The notes: generated from the letters alone by a model not told the origin. 64,000 nt of DNA from Neobacillus bataviensis (GCF_019969725.1 NZ_JAHXYW010000001.1:558001-622000); one strand, 5' to 3'. Counted from the stretch's first letter, positions 38,637 through 48,045 are shown. A program made the numbers and translations.

Positions 38637-38667
38637 ATTCCTCCTCTATATTCTCATTTTTTAAAAG

Positions 38668-40203
38668 TTACTCTTTAGGATCCCAGCCTTTCAGAACATT
38701 TTCAATGTTGTACAGTTTGGCCTCTTCGTCGGACAGTTGCCTGCGATCCTCATTGATGACAGCTCCCGGGCCATAATTTTTATATTCATTAAATCTCGCG
38801 TCTTTGTAGGAAAAACCTGACATATCAGTCCAGCCTTGCTCAATGATATGTGGCCCGAGATAACTATTCATAAAAACTACACTTCCGATGGCATTAGGAT
38901 CGCCGCTTGGATGCCAAGGCCTGCCCAAATAAACGGTACCTGCCGGAGCATTGCTTAACAGCTTTGAGTTCAGGAATAAGTATCCATAAGGCTCCGTAAT
39001 CAATGTACTGGCAGCAGTTACAAATCCATTATTCGTGGACGAGCCGCGGTCAAGAGAAAAAATCTCACATTCTTCGAAGACGGCACTTGAACGCCCAAAA
39101 ATGAAATCAACATCACCCTCGATATAAGATTGGTAGAAATATTGTGTTCCGCCATTTACATACAAGGTGTCCTGATTCCCAATAAACCGGGAATTTTTAA
39201 ACGTTTGCCGGTCTCCTCTAGCGTAAACCGCAACAGCCTGCTTATTGTTAACATTCACACTTTGCTCATCAAATGAATTTTCAAACGTAAGGTTCTCAGC
39301 GGTAAAATCATCTCCATAGATATAAACGCTGGCACTTCCGGTTGTCCCATAGGTTCCGCCTTCAGGCTTTGCCCTACCAGAGTAGTTATCATAAGTTATG
39401 ATGGTTCCGGAAGCGTTTTCACCTTTGAGGTGAATAAAAGGCTTATCCTTAGGAATGGTCACAAGCTCCTTGTAAACACCATTTTCGATAAACACTTCCA
39501 CTTTTTCGGTATTATTAGCAGGAACCGCGTCAATTGCACCCTGGACCGTAGTATAATCCGCCAGGCCGTCCTTGGATACGGTCAATAAATTCGGTATTTC
39601 GTTCAACTGCGTTGTAATATCTTTGAGCTTTCTGTGATCATAAATCTTTAAAGTATTTCCACTGATATCTTTGGAGTCTTCCTTAACTACTGAGGCAACA
39701 ATTTTGTCTTCCATGATGAAGGATTCTGAATTAATGGGGGTTTCGGATTCATAAAAGATGACAGTTTGACCTTCTTTTCCTTCAGCGATTGCGGCTCTTT
39801 TCACTTCAAGACTTTCTCCATTTTTTAAAAAAGAGACGTCATTTACGTTAATGGATTCTAGCTTTCTGTCAAAAGTTACCGCAATCAGGTTATGACCAAT
39901 GTAATCTACTTCTTTGATTTTAACTTTATTCCCTGGCGGATAAACTTTCGGAGTTTCTGTTTCCATCCCTTCCGCTGCTATCCCTAACATTTTTAACTTT
40001 TTCATATGAAGTCCGCTAATTAATTAAGAAGCATCTATCACGTTAATCTTGGTTTCAGAAGCAGCAGCGGAGGATTCCATATAGTTTGGTGATTCCACAG
40101 CTGACTCAGCAAAACTGTAAACTGGATGAAAACCACTTAACATTGCGGCCAATGTCACTGAAGAGAGCACCATTTTTTTATTTCGCTTTTTAAAATCGTC
40201 CAA
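38668..40203 (-). pseudogene. Pectinesterase (CE8) with in-frame stop after the signal peptide
   Basis: The downstream frame (38668-40005, 445 codons) encodes an Ig-like module (about 25-135) and a pectinesterase domain with GNQDTLY, GDVDFIFG and LGRPWHPSG, which removes methyl ester groups from pectin. It has no signal peptide. Upstream, in the same frame, a TTG start at 40203 with AGGAAGG 8 bases before it encodes 59 residues: a basic start (LDDFKKRNKK), a hydrophobic core and a cleavage-like FAES. One TAA (40024-40026) separates the two, with only six codons before the internal ATG. So the exported enzyme is interrupted, unless the stop is read through or is an error. Confidence 0.8.
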
Positions 40204-40471
40204 TTCTATTACCTTCCTTTCGCAAAGTCTAAGTGTTATTATGCAAGCGAGTTCCTTTTTTGAGAATACAAAATTTTTAGATAATTGTTTTATATTTTTT
40301 ACTTTTTAAAAATCAGTAAAATAGTTTCAGTTTTACTTCTTCATATTTTCTAGATTTATAGTAACAATTACTCATGAAATTTCCTGAAGACAAAAACACC
40401 ACCACATCCCTTATTTGGTACTGATAGAACTGTTCTAGTCATATTCTTATAAAAGAAAACAATAAGAAGGA
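40204..40471. other. Divergent promoter region, pectin operon and sugar dehydrogenase
   Basis: AT-rich stretch between the pectinesterase start and the plus-strand dehydrogenase. A weak -10 (CATAAT) is visible on the minus strand about 30 bp before the TTG. No cre or palindromic operator stood out. Confidence 0.4.
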
Positions 40472-40483
40472 GTGGAAAGCCGG

Positions 40484-41905
40484 GTGAAAAAAGTGAAGGT
40501 TCGTTTACGTCCGATTGTCAGTAAGATCAATTTACCCACTGTTTTGAAAACAACTATCCTTCCGGGTGACACAACTGAACGATTATTTATTGCAACGCAG
40601 GTAGGTGAGATCTTTTACATAGCAAACTCAAGTTTAAGTACTTTTTTAGATATTCGTCCTCAAATCATTAAACTTGGGGAGTCCGGGGGTGGTTATGATG
40701 AAAGGGGATTGTTGGGCCTTGCGTTTCATCCCCATTTTTATTATAACGGTCTGTTTTTTCTTCATTATTCACTCGCTGGAACACAAGGTCCAGGTGCAGG
40801 TGCACCAACTGAGGGTTTTAATCCTAACCCGTGTGATCCCAAAACCTTAAACCTAAAGTGGGAAAATAGAGAATCTCAATATGATCATATTGATACAGTA
40901 GAAGAATGGGTTTTACAATCGAATGGGCTGCCTCAAAAACGACGGACATTACTTAACATAAGAAGACCATTTATGAATCATAATGGGCTCAATAGCTTAA
41001 ACTTTTCACCTGAAACAGGGAAACTGGTTTTAACAACCGGGGATGGCGGGTCGGGCTATGATCCATTCAATTTAAGTCAGGACGATATGGAAATCGCCGG
41101 GAAAATTATTGAAATTGATGTAAGTAAAAATACATTTATCAATAAACCACCAGTAGTCACACGTTTTAATGAACTGCCCGTACCAATTCAGGAAACGCTT
41201 ACGGTTATGGCCAAAGGGGTCCGCAATATACCAGGCATTTCCTTTCAACGATTTTATAATCAATTTATCAAATATGTGGGAAATGTCGGACAGGATTTGG
41301 TGGAGTCGATTTTTTCATTCTTACATCATAAACCAATACCGGTTCCGCAGCTTGTTCAAGCTTCTTTAATGAATATGGAACCAGATCCAGAAGGATTTAT
41401 TAACTTTGGCTGGCGAGGCTGGGAAGGTGCTTTTCCTACATCGATCATTAGGAATTGCACTAATGCCCAGGGTTTAGACGAGAAAACAATGGCTTATTAC
41501 GATGAAGCAATCAAAGTTTCAGTAAGGCGTCTTCAGCCTCTAACCAGTTATTTTCATAAAGACCAAAGGCCCGATAAGTTTGGAGGAACTGCACTTACAG
41601 GGGTGCAAGCCTATTTGGGAAATGGAATCCCCGATTTAATGGGAAGCGTTGTGTTTACCGATCTTGCCCGAAAGGAAGAGTCTCGCCCTCCTGTTAGAGG
41701 GGTTTTAGCTTATAGTAGGGTAAGAACAGATGGTAAACTAAATGATTATAGTGTGATCGAAACTGATTATAATTTTGGATCTCAATCATCTTATTATGTT
41801 AATTTGGGAACGAACCTTGATCAAACCAGACTATATTTAGGGGTTTATGGCTCAATGAAAGTGACTGATTTTAACCAAGGAACTGTTTTTGAAATTGTCC
41901 CATGA
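40484..41905 (+). CDS. Soluble glucose/sorbosone dehydrogenase-like beta-propeller protein
   Basis: This protein of about 473 residues resembles PQQ-dependent soluble sugar dehydrogenases: ERLFIATQVGEIFYI, GYDERGLLGLAFHPHF, NHNGLNSLNFSPETGKLVLTTGDGGSGYDP and ILEIDVS-like strands typical of the six-blade propeller. Catalytic His in HNG and the glycine-rich loops are present. It has no signal peptide, which is unusual for a PQQ enzyme, so cofactor use is uncertain. The GTG at 40484 is preferred because AAGGAG precedes it by 11 bases; a GTG at 40472 overlaps that site. It ends one base before the convergent MFS gene. Confidence 0.75.
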   Translation: MKKVKVRLRPIVSKINLPTVLKTTILPGDTTERLFIATQVGEIFYIANSSLSTFLDIRPQIIKLGESGGGYDERGLLGLAFHPHFYYNGLFFLHYSLAGTQGPGAGAPTEGFNPNPCDPKTLNLKWENRESQYDHIDTVEEWVLQSNGLPQKRRTLLNIRRPFMNHNGLNSLNFSPETGKLVLTTGDGGSGYDPFNLSQDDMEIAGKIIEIDVSKNTFINKPPVVTRFNELPVPIQETLTVMAKGVRNIPGISFQRFYNQFIKYVGNVGQDLVESIFSFLHHKPIPVPQLVQASLMNMEPDPEGFINFGWRGWEGAFPTSIIRNCTNAQGLDEKTMAYYDEAIKVSVRRLQPLTSYFHKDQRPDKFGGTALTGVQAYLGNGIPDLMGSVVFTDLARKEESRPPVRGVLAYSRVRTDGKLNDYSVIETDYNFGSQSSYYVNLGTNLDQTRLYLGVYGSMKVTDFNQGTVFEIVP

Positions 41906-41906
41906 A

Positions 41907-43139
41907 TTAAATTACGTTAGAGTTTTTCTTTTTTTCACGTAATAAATCGTTTCTATTCAATATGGCATTTAATTTTTCAGAACCTAATAACATGATGGCA
42001 ACAAACCCTGCAACGACAAATGGGAAGATTCCTATTGTTGAGTGTGCGGCAATGAAACCAAGAATTGGCGGCAGGAACGTACTGCCTGTATAGGCAATAG
42101 CCATTTGATACCCCATTATGGTCTCTGAATGTTCCTGTCCAAATCGTTTTGGTGTTTCATGTAACATACATGGGAAAATAGGTGCTAATCCTAATCCAAC
42201 CATAATAAAACCAACTAGTGAGATCGTGGACGGCAATGGAAGAAATAGAAGTGCCGCACCAAATAATGCTAGTAATTGTCCCATCCGAATAAGAGTACGG
42301 TTTCCTATTTTTAAAGTAATAAAGCCTGTTATAAATCTACCTATGGTTATTCCTGCATAGAAAAAGGAAACCCATTTTGCTGCTGTCTCTACGGATAAAT
42401 CTTTAACATTTACTAGGAAACTACTTCCCCAGAGACCCATTGTTGCCTCTGCGCCACAATAAAACAAGAAAGAGATCAAAGCTAGTTTAACTCCCCTAAT
42501 TTGCATGGGTTTTTGATTTTTAGCATCTGCTCTATTCAATCCACTATTATGTTTTTCTGGATCATTAGCTAAGATAACCTGACTGTTTCCACCTACCTTA
42601 TTCCATAAAGGCAAAGTGAAGAATAGAATAATAACTAATGCAAACTGAAGACCAGCAATGGCAAGATACCCGCTTCTCCATGAATGCTGCCCTGAAATAA
42701 ATTGAGCCATAATCACTGGACCAAGTGTAGCCCCAACTCCCCAAAAACAATGAAGCCAGCTCATGTGGTGTGCTTTGTAATGGGAAGCTACATAATTGTT
42801 TAATCCCGAATCAACGGCCCCTGCACCTAATCCAAGTGGTATAGCGAAAATAAACAACCAAAATAGCGATGGAGCAAAATGAAACCCAAGCAGTGCTCCA
42901 GCTGTCATGAAACAACTGAAAAATGTAACAATGCCCGTTCCGAAGCGTTTAAGTACTGCTCCGCTAGCAAAACTGGAAATGATTGTTCCTCCAGCGATTG
43001 TCATAAAAAGCAATCCTGCAGTCTCAAGCGGTGCCCCAAATTCCGATTGCATCATAGACCATGACACTCCCAATAAGGAATCAGGTAACCCCAAGCTGAT
43101 AAATGCCAAGTAGATAATTACTAAAAAGAATGTAGCCAT
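41907..43139 (-). CDS. MFS transporter, FucP/YfkF-like sugar type
   Basis: This 410-residue protein has about 12 membrane helices in two halves (about 5-175 and 210-395) with a hydrophilic centre. The N-terminal GLPDSLLGVSWSMMQSEFG and GTGIVTFFS segments resemble the small sugar-MFS group often controlled by ROK repressors. The substrate is unknown; a sugar is the best guess. It lies 29 bp downstream of the ROK gene on the same strand, so the repressor and transporter form one operon. There is no terminator between it and the convergent gene. Confidence 0.82.
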   Translation of the reverse strand: MATFFLVIIYLAFISLGLPDSLLGVSWSMMQSEFGAPLETAGLLFMTIAGGTIISSFASGAVLKRFGTGIVTFFSCFMTAGALLGFHFAPSLFWLFIFAIPLGLGAGAVDSGLNNYVASHYKAHHMSWLHCFWGVGATLGPVIMAQFISGQHSWRSGYLAIAGLQFALVIILFFTLPLWNKVGGNSQVILANDPEKHNSGLNRADAKNQKPMQIRGVKLALISFLFYCGAEATMGLWGSSFLVNVKDLSVETAAKWVSFFYAGITIGRFITGFITLKIGNRTLIRMGQLLALFGAALLFLPLPSTISLVGFIMVGLGLAPIFPCMLHETPKRFGQEHSETIMGYQMAIAYTGSTFLPPILGFIAAHSTIGIFPFVVAGFVAIMLLGSEKLNAILNRNDLLREKKKNSNVI

Positions 43140-43168
43140 GTAAAACCCCGCCTTTTTTTATAAGTGTC

Positions 43169-44191
43169 TTAGCTGCTTTTTCCGGTGATCATGAGACCAA
43201 GACCAAGACTTTGTAATCCAAATAGATAGTCTTGTTTCCAATCACTCATTTTAAGATCCGGAAGATGCTCTGCAGGAATATATCTAGAGCTTCGTTCTGC
43301 AATATGGTCTAGAATCAATTGATCGACTTCATCCTCGCAAAAAATAATGGAATGAGGGTTTATGATTGCAGTAAATGAAGCGATTAACCTACTAATAGCG
43401 TCAATCTCGTATTCCTCAGATATAGATGCTTTCTTCGTCCCGACTCCAGTTTTCAAAGCCTGCCCGAAATTTCGGTAATCATATTGTGGGACGAATGAAA
43501 CCTCTCCTGAAAAATTTGTGCTGCCTCGTACAACAACTCCATTTACCATAATGCCGGCACCTGGACCATTTTGACCAGAATATAAATAAATGAGCGATCT
43601 AATTTTCTTTGCCTTTCGATCGTGATAGCCAAGGACTGCCGCATTCATATCGTTTTCTATTACTACAGGTATAGAGAAACGATATTCTAAGTATCCCTTC
43701 AAATCAAAGTTTTGAAGATGGTCATAACCTGGTATATAAATAATCCGTCCATTATCAACGGAACCAGGTACACCAATGGCTATAGAACTGATTTTAGGAT
43801 ACTTTTTGATTAACTCTTCAACACACTTGGTTAATGATGTTAACTCATCATCGATTAATGCACTTGAGGTTTTCCCCTCGTCTTTTACTTCTCCTAAACA
43901 GTTAAAGACAATATAATTGGTTTCTGTTTTTTCCAAAAAAATGGCCAGCCCTAACATATATTCCGGATTGTATGTATATCTTTTTGCCCTTCTACCACCA
44001 CTTGAATCATCAAGGCCAACTGAAATAAGTTCACCGTTCTTTTCCATTTGGCTTAAGAATTTACTTATTGTAGGGAAACTAATTCCTAATTTTTCGCTAA
44101 GTTCAACTTTTGTTGCACTTCCTATTTCTAAAAGAGATTTACGAATACCGCGAAGAATTTCCATTCTCATGGATTTTACAGTCGTATTCAC
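43169..44191 (-). CDS. ROK-family transcriptional repressor
   Basis: This protein of about 340 residues has an N-terminal helix-turn-helix (about 8-60, ATKVELSEKLGISFPTISKFLSQMEKNG) and a ROK sugar-kinase-like domain (about 75-335) with IAIGVPGSVDNG, PVVIENDMNAAVLGYHD and GAGIMVNGVVVRGSTNFSGEVSF. The zinc-binding CxCGxxGC cluster of many ROK proteins is absent. It should bind the two palindromes 25-80 bp upstream and respond to a sugar. The GTG at 44191 is better spaced from AGGCGG than the upstream GTG at 44200. Confidence 0.85.
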   Translation of the reverse strand: MNTTVKSMRMEILRGIRKSLLEIGSATKVELSEKLGISFPTISKFLSQMEKNGELISVGLDDSSGGRRAKRYTYNPEYMLGLAIFLEKTETNYIVFNCLGEVKDEGKTSSALIDDELTSLTKCVEELIKKYPKISSIAIGVPGSVDNGRIIYIPGYDHLQNFDLKGYLEYRFSIPVVIENDMNAAVLGYHDRKAKKIRSLIYLYSGQNGPGAGIMVNGVVVRGSTNFSGEVSFVPQYDYRNFGQALKTGVGTKKASISEEYEIDAISRLIASFTAIINPHSIIFCEDEVDQLILDHIAERSSRYIPAEHLPDLKMSDWKQDYLFGLQSLGLGLMITGKSS

Positions 44192-44215
44192 AAAAGTCAC
44201 CGCCTATTAACATAA

Positions 44216-44275
44216 ACTTATTAAAGACGTTTAATAAGTATTCATTAAAAAACTTATTAAACGTCTTTAATAAGT
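44216..44275. promoter_or_regulatory. Twin 24-bp palindromic operators of the ROK repressor
   Basis: Two copies at 44216-44239 and 44252-44275 each have arms ACTTATTAAA and TTTAATAAGT around a 4-base centre (GACG in the first, CGTC in the second). The second copy is the exact reverse complement of the first, and the centres are 36 bp apart. Their placement just upstream of the repressor gene indicates autoregulation. Confidence 0.82.
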
Positions 44276-44387
44276 GATGCTGGTAATATATCATAGAAAA
44301 TTACCAAAGAGCAACAGAAAGAACCGTCCCTGTTCCATATTTTATACCCACTGAATAAATCCAAACTCAAAAAGTAAATAAGGCAAT

Positions 44388-44422
44388 AAAAAAGCTTCTT
44401 TCGCTTGTTCAGCAAAAGAAGC
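44388..44422 (-). terminator. Terminator after the DUF1537 remnant
   Basis: GCTTCTTTTGCT and AGCGAAAGAAGC form a 12-bp stem with one mismatch and are followed by TTTTTTATTG on the minus strand. The relic operon has kept its terminator. Confidence 0.75.
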
Positions 44423-44459
44423 AATATATAGTTGCCGATTACCTCTTTAACGAATTACC

Positions 44460-44900
44460 TTACTGTGAAAGGTCTTTCAAATGCTCAACAGCACGAACAA
44501 GAAAATCAGGTTTACCAAAACTTCCCGATTTTAAGACAATTAACATTGGACGTCCCAATGCCAATCCAGACGGTAAACCAGTCTCAATCTCTTTAAGAAC
44601 ATAGTTTCCTCTTATGCCTAATTTCCGGCTGACAGTTCCGGAAGTGTCCCCGCCTGCTACCACCAATCTCTTTAAACCGGTGGAATTTACAATCTTCTCT
44701 GTAACATCGGCCAACATCGCCGACACCATTTTACTTATTGTCAAAGAATCAATATTTTGCTTCAAACCAATTTCTTTTGTCTCCAATACCACTTCTTCTT
44801 GATTATTTGCCATAATTAATACGTCTTTGCCTTGTTTCAAAAATAGCCGAGTTTCCTCGAAAACACGCCTTACTTCTTTCTCTTCATCATCTTGGTGCTT
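44460..44900 (-). pseudogene. C-terminal remnant of a DUF1537 four-carbon acid sugar kinase (OtnK-like)
   Basis: The open frame covers only the last 145 or so codons of a family of about 420-460 residues. The nucleotide-binding C-terminal domain is intact: LVVAGGDTSGTVSRKLGIRG, ETGLPSGLALG and VLKSGSFGKPDFL. There is no good start; the longest frame begins at TTG 44840 and the reading frame stays open to a TGA at 44901. Upstream the sequence changes at about 44890 into the start of a tctB gene in another frame, so an internal deletion has joined two genes. OtnK-type kinases phosphorylate erythronate or threonate-like acids. Confidence 0.75.
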
Positions 44901-44968
44901 TCAAAAATAAATAATGAACATACTGCCACTAAAGCTAAACTTAAACATCTGTCAAACGCTTTGTTCAA
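44870..44968 (-). pseudogene. TctB remnant (first 30 or so codons)
   Basis: A TTG start with GGAGGGATATTT upstream encodes LNKAFDRCLSLALVAVCSLF and a few more residues before a TAA. This is the typical first membrane helix of the small TctB subunit of tripartite tricarboxylate transporters (about 150 residues when complete). The frame then runs into the out-of-frame DUF1537 remnant. The rest of tctB and any tctA are gone. Confidence 0.6.
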
Positions 44969-44987
44969 AAATATCCCTCCTATAAGA

Positions 44988-45021
44988 ATGAGTGAGAAAG
45001 AGGTGATCTCTTCTCACTCAT
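44988..45021 (-). other. Hairpin between tctC and tctB remnants
   Basis: ATGAGTGAGAA and TTCTCACTCAT form an 11-bp perfect stem with a 12-base loop. The following T content is low, so it may be a weak attenuator or an RNA-stability element between the binding-protein gene and the membrane genes, as is common in such operons. Confidence 0.5.
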
Positions 45022-45050
45022 AATAAAATGCTAAACTCTTATTTTTTAGC

Positions 45051-46027
45051 TTAGCCAAGTTTTTTATATAATTTTAGATAAGACGCTTCTTCAGATTCCA
45101 TGGAGGCAATTAAATCCTTAGAATTCATGTAACCATCCTGAATTCCTAGTCTTTCTAATTCAGCCTTCCACTAGCTTCTTTTGACATATCCTTCGGACCA
45201 TATAGGCCGCGCCAGTTCTCTTTCACTACGTCAAAGCCTTGTTCCTTATATGTTGGAATGTTTGAGTATTCCCCAGTAATTCTTTCAGTAGAACTAATTC
45301 CTAACACTCTTACATCTCCAGATTTCAAATATTCAGCAACACTGGATAAGTCAGACGTGAGAACATCCGCATTTCCGCCAAGCAGCGCTGTAACGGCTTC
45401 TGAACCGCCATCATAAGCTGTATACTTCACCTTCTTGCCATCAATTCCATAGGAATCAGCAACAAGAATGGCATTCAAGTAATCCCATGTTCCTGGTGCC
45501 CCGCCGCCAGAAACAGTCAAGGAGGTAGGATCTGCTTTGATTGCATCCATAAGCGATTTCAGATCTTTATATTTTGAGTCAGCTTTTACGGCAAGAACCC
45601 CATAGTCCACCTGCAATCGGGCCAGAGGTGTCACATCACGGAAGGAAACAGTAGCTGTTCCTTCACCCTTAATGAAGTTAAGAACGAACGGAGTAGAAGC
45701 AAGCATAAGTTTAGTGTCATTTCCCACTTCCTGCGTAGCAAATTCGGTCGTACCTAGAACTTGTCCACCGCCTGGTTTATTCTCGACCGTAATCGGCTGG
45801 TCTACTAAGCCTTTTTCATTGGCAAGTTTGGCGACGATTCTTGCGGCTGTATCAATTCCGCCCCCAGCCCCCGATGGAGCCATAATTGAGATCGCCTTTT
45901 CAGGTTTGTATTCTTTCTGTTCTTTTTTAGAATTTCCACCTGATGTTTTGTCCGTTCCTGAACAGGCTGCCAAACTAAAAGCCAGAAGACCTGTCATCAC
46001 GACCATTAGCCATTTCTGTTTAAACAT
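45051..46027 (-). pseudogene. TctC-type tricarboxylate-binding lipoprotein, frameshifted by a small deletion
   Basis: The main frame (ATG 46027 after GGAGGGGATCAA) encodes a lipoprotein signal (LLAFSLAACSG, Cys lipobox) and a Bug/TctC binding fold of about 290 residues with APSGAGGGIDTAAR and ENKPGGGQVLG. It ends abnormally at 45155 with SGRLN. A second frame starting about 45170 carries the missing C terminus (WKAELERLGIQDGYMNSKD, ending LYKKLG at 45051). Both frames together make one protein lacking perhaps 15 residues. So the gene has a small out-of-frame deletion near 45165-45180. Confidence 0.8.
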
Positions 46028-46329
46028 TTGATCCCCTCCGTTATTTTTCATATTTGTTATCGCTTTCATCATTAACTTTAAAATAGAATACTATTAAAAT
46101 AAAATTCACTCTTTTTATCTAAAACCATAACTTTTTATTATGCAATTATTCTATATATTAATTACTTGCAAAATATTTAGAATTTTCAATTGATTAGAGT
46201 AGGATAATCGATTAAACTATTTTTGATTCCTTCTAGTTATATTTATCCATTCCTTTTTACTATTATGGAATGTACAAAGTATTAGGTAACATAAAAATAT
46301 ACTCTATAAAAATAGTAAAGGAGCTAACC
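46028..46329. other. Divergent AT-rich promoter region
   Basis: About 300 bp between tctC and the RraA-like gene. Very AT-rich with several possible -10 elements. No operator or RNA element was recognised. Confidence 0.4.
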
Positions 46330-46965
46330 ATGAGCGAAATTGTTTCAGCATTTCAAGAAATTCCAACCACCTGTATTTCTGACACCATGCAAGGGCTAAA
46401 TAATATGGATCCATCCATTAAACCATTAAAAGAAGAATACAGAATGGCAGGCCGCGCCTATACTGTTAAAATGCCTGTCGGAGATAATCAATGTGTTTTA
46501 CGTGCTATTCGTGAGGCCAAGCCAGGAGATATTATCGTTGTAGATGCCAAAGGTGATACCTATCGAACCATCGCAGGGGATTTCATCCTTGGGCTGGCGC
46601 AAACATTAGGCATAAAAGGGGTCGTAACCGATGGGGTTATTCGAGACATCCTCGGGGTAAAAATGCTGAATTTTCCAGTTTTCTGCAAAGGTACCACAGT
46701 TGCCTCAAGTGCTAAGGGCGGCTGGGGTGAAGTCAACGTCCCGATTTCTTGCGGCGGCACCTCAGTAAGTCCAGGAGACATCATTGTCGCGGATGCTGAT
46801 GGGGTTGTAGTCGTTCCGCAAGCAATTGAGGAAGAAGTTTTAAGGAAAGCAAAAGAAAAACTTGTGAAAGATCAAGAACGGGATGAGAAAGTTTCCGGTA
46901 AACCAGATGAAGTAATCCGTTATTTAGATAGTATGTTGAATAATAATAGTAAAAGCAGCCGCTAA
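46330..46965 (+). CDS. RraA-like protein / HMG aldolase-type enzyme
   Basis: This 211-residue protein has the RraA/dimethylmenaquinone-methyltransferase-like fold with AGRAYTVKMPVGDN, KPGDIIVVDAKGD, GDFILGLAQTLGIKGVVTDGVIRDI (metal- and substrate-binding DGxxRD) and VSPGDIIVADADGVVVVP. Members are aldolases such as 4-hydroxy-4-methyl-2-oxoglutarate aldolase or regulators of RNase E; in Bacillus-type genomes with TTT transporters an acid-sugar or oxoacid aldolase is more likely. The ATG at 46330 follows AAAGGAGCTAACC; the frame opens 20 codons earlier without a site. It is divergent from tctC. Confidence 0.8.
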   Translation: MSEIVSAFQEIPTTCISDTMQGLNNMDPSIKPLKEEYRMAGRAYTVKMPVGDNQCVLRAIREAKPGDIIVVDAKGDTYRTIAGDFILGLAQTLGIKGVVTDGVIRDILGVKMLNFPVFCKGTTVASSAKGGWGEVNVPISCGGTSVSPGDIIVADADGVVVVPQAIEEEVLRKAKEKLVKDQERDEKVSGKPDEVIRYLDSMLNNNSKSSR

Positions 46966-46967
46966 TG

Positions 46968-47110
46968 AAGTGATCCCGTAAAGTTAGACACGTATTTCGG
47001 GTTAGGCAGCGAGTTAGGCATGAGTCCGGTATTGTACTGGGCTCATGCCTATTATTTTTGCCTTAATTCGTTTGTGATTATAGGGAATAGGTTGGTCTTG
47101 CAATATGTAA
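46968..47110. mobile_element. Probable solo end relic of an IS3-family element
   Basis: GTAAAGTTAGACAC, then a long hairpin (AGGCATGAG/CTCATGCCT, 47016-47050) and GTTTGTGATTATAGGGAATA resemble the terminal region of IS3/IS150-type elements common in bacilli. No transposase frame is present. The hairpin with its following TATTATTTTTG probably also serves as terminator for the RraA-like gene. The IS assignment is from memory of such ends and is not proven. Confidence 0.4.
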
Positions 47111-47157
47111 AAAGAAGCTGCTCATCCCATTTTTGAAAATACTTATTTTATTCTGTT

Positions 47158-48045
47158 TTAATGAATATCTTTTTTCTTAAATCGACCACCATATACGGAA
47201 GATACATCAGTAGCAATGATAAATGCTTGGGGGTCTAGCTCCCTAATGATATCTTTCATCTTGGTCTCCTCAAGCCTTGTAAAAACACATAATATAACTC
47301 GTTTATCTTCGCCGCTATAGGAACCCTCTCCGTGCAAATAGGTCACGCCCCGACCTAAACGCTCTGTTATCGCATCCGAAATCTCGTCAGTATTATCGCT
47401 TATGATATACACGGATTTCATATCATCCAATCCTTTAACAACAACGTCAATAGTCTTGAATGCAATATAATATGTAAGCATTGAGAATAAAGCATTTTCT
47501 AAAGAGTAGACAAAAGCTGCAATCGTGAAGATAATCACATTTACAAACATGATAATTTCACCTACAGAAAACGGGAGTCTTTTCTCAACTAAAATTGCCA
47601 ATGTTTCTGTACCATCTAAAACTCCACCATTTCTGATTGTTAAACCTACCCCTAAACCTAAAATTAAACCACCGAAAACAACTGCCAGTAACTCATTATT
47701 TACGATAGGTTTTACATGATGCATAAAAGAAGTCGCCACAGAGAGAGCTACAATTCCATACAACATGCTAATCGCAAAGGTTTTACCGATTTGTTTATAT
47801 CCTAAGAAAAAGAAAGGCAAGTTTAAAATAACTAAAAATATACTTAGATTTATGGCGGTCACATGACTCAAAATCATGGATAAGCCCGTTACACCACCGT
47901 CGATCATATTGTTTGGAATTAACACTGCTTCTAAACCATAAGCCATAATGATGGCACCAATAGTAATAAATACCGCTCTTTGGACAATATTCCTTAAGGT
48001 TAATCTTTTGTGTTTTATTCCCTTTTTTGCTTCAGGTGTATTCAT
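47158..48045 (-). CDS. YitT-family membrane protein (DUF161/DUF2179)
   Basis: This protein of about 295 residues has five or six membrane helices (about 25-215) with the YitT motif LIPNNMIDGGVTGLSMIL and LTIRNGGVLDGTETLAI, then a soluble DUF2179 domain (about 220-290, GRGVTYLHGEGSYSGEDKRVILCV). Bacilli have several paralogues; their transport role is not established, although DUF2179 binds small ligands in some. The ATG at 48045 follows GGGAGAGATTTA and is preferred to an ATG at 48063 that overlaps the site. It is a single gene. Confidence 0.85.
   Translation of the reverse strand: MNTPEAKKGIKHKRLTLRNIVQRAVFITIGAIIMAYGLEAVLIPNNMIDGGVTGLSMILSHVTAINLSIFLVILNLPFFFLGYKQIGKTFAISMLYGIVALSVATSFMHHVKPIVNNELLAVVFGGLILGLGVGLTIRNGGVLDGTETLAILVEKRLPFSVGEIIMFVNVIIFTIAAFVYSLENALFSMLTYYIAFKTIDVVVKGLDDMKSVYIISDNTDEISDAITERLGRGVTYLHGEGSYSGEDKRVILCVFTRLEETKMKDIIRELDPQAFIIATDVSSVYGGRFKKKDIH

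Noticed and set aside
42118..43113. Plus-strand frames inside the MFS gene
   Set aside because: They are antisense shadows of the transporter with no ribosome sites.
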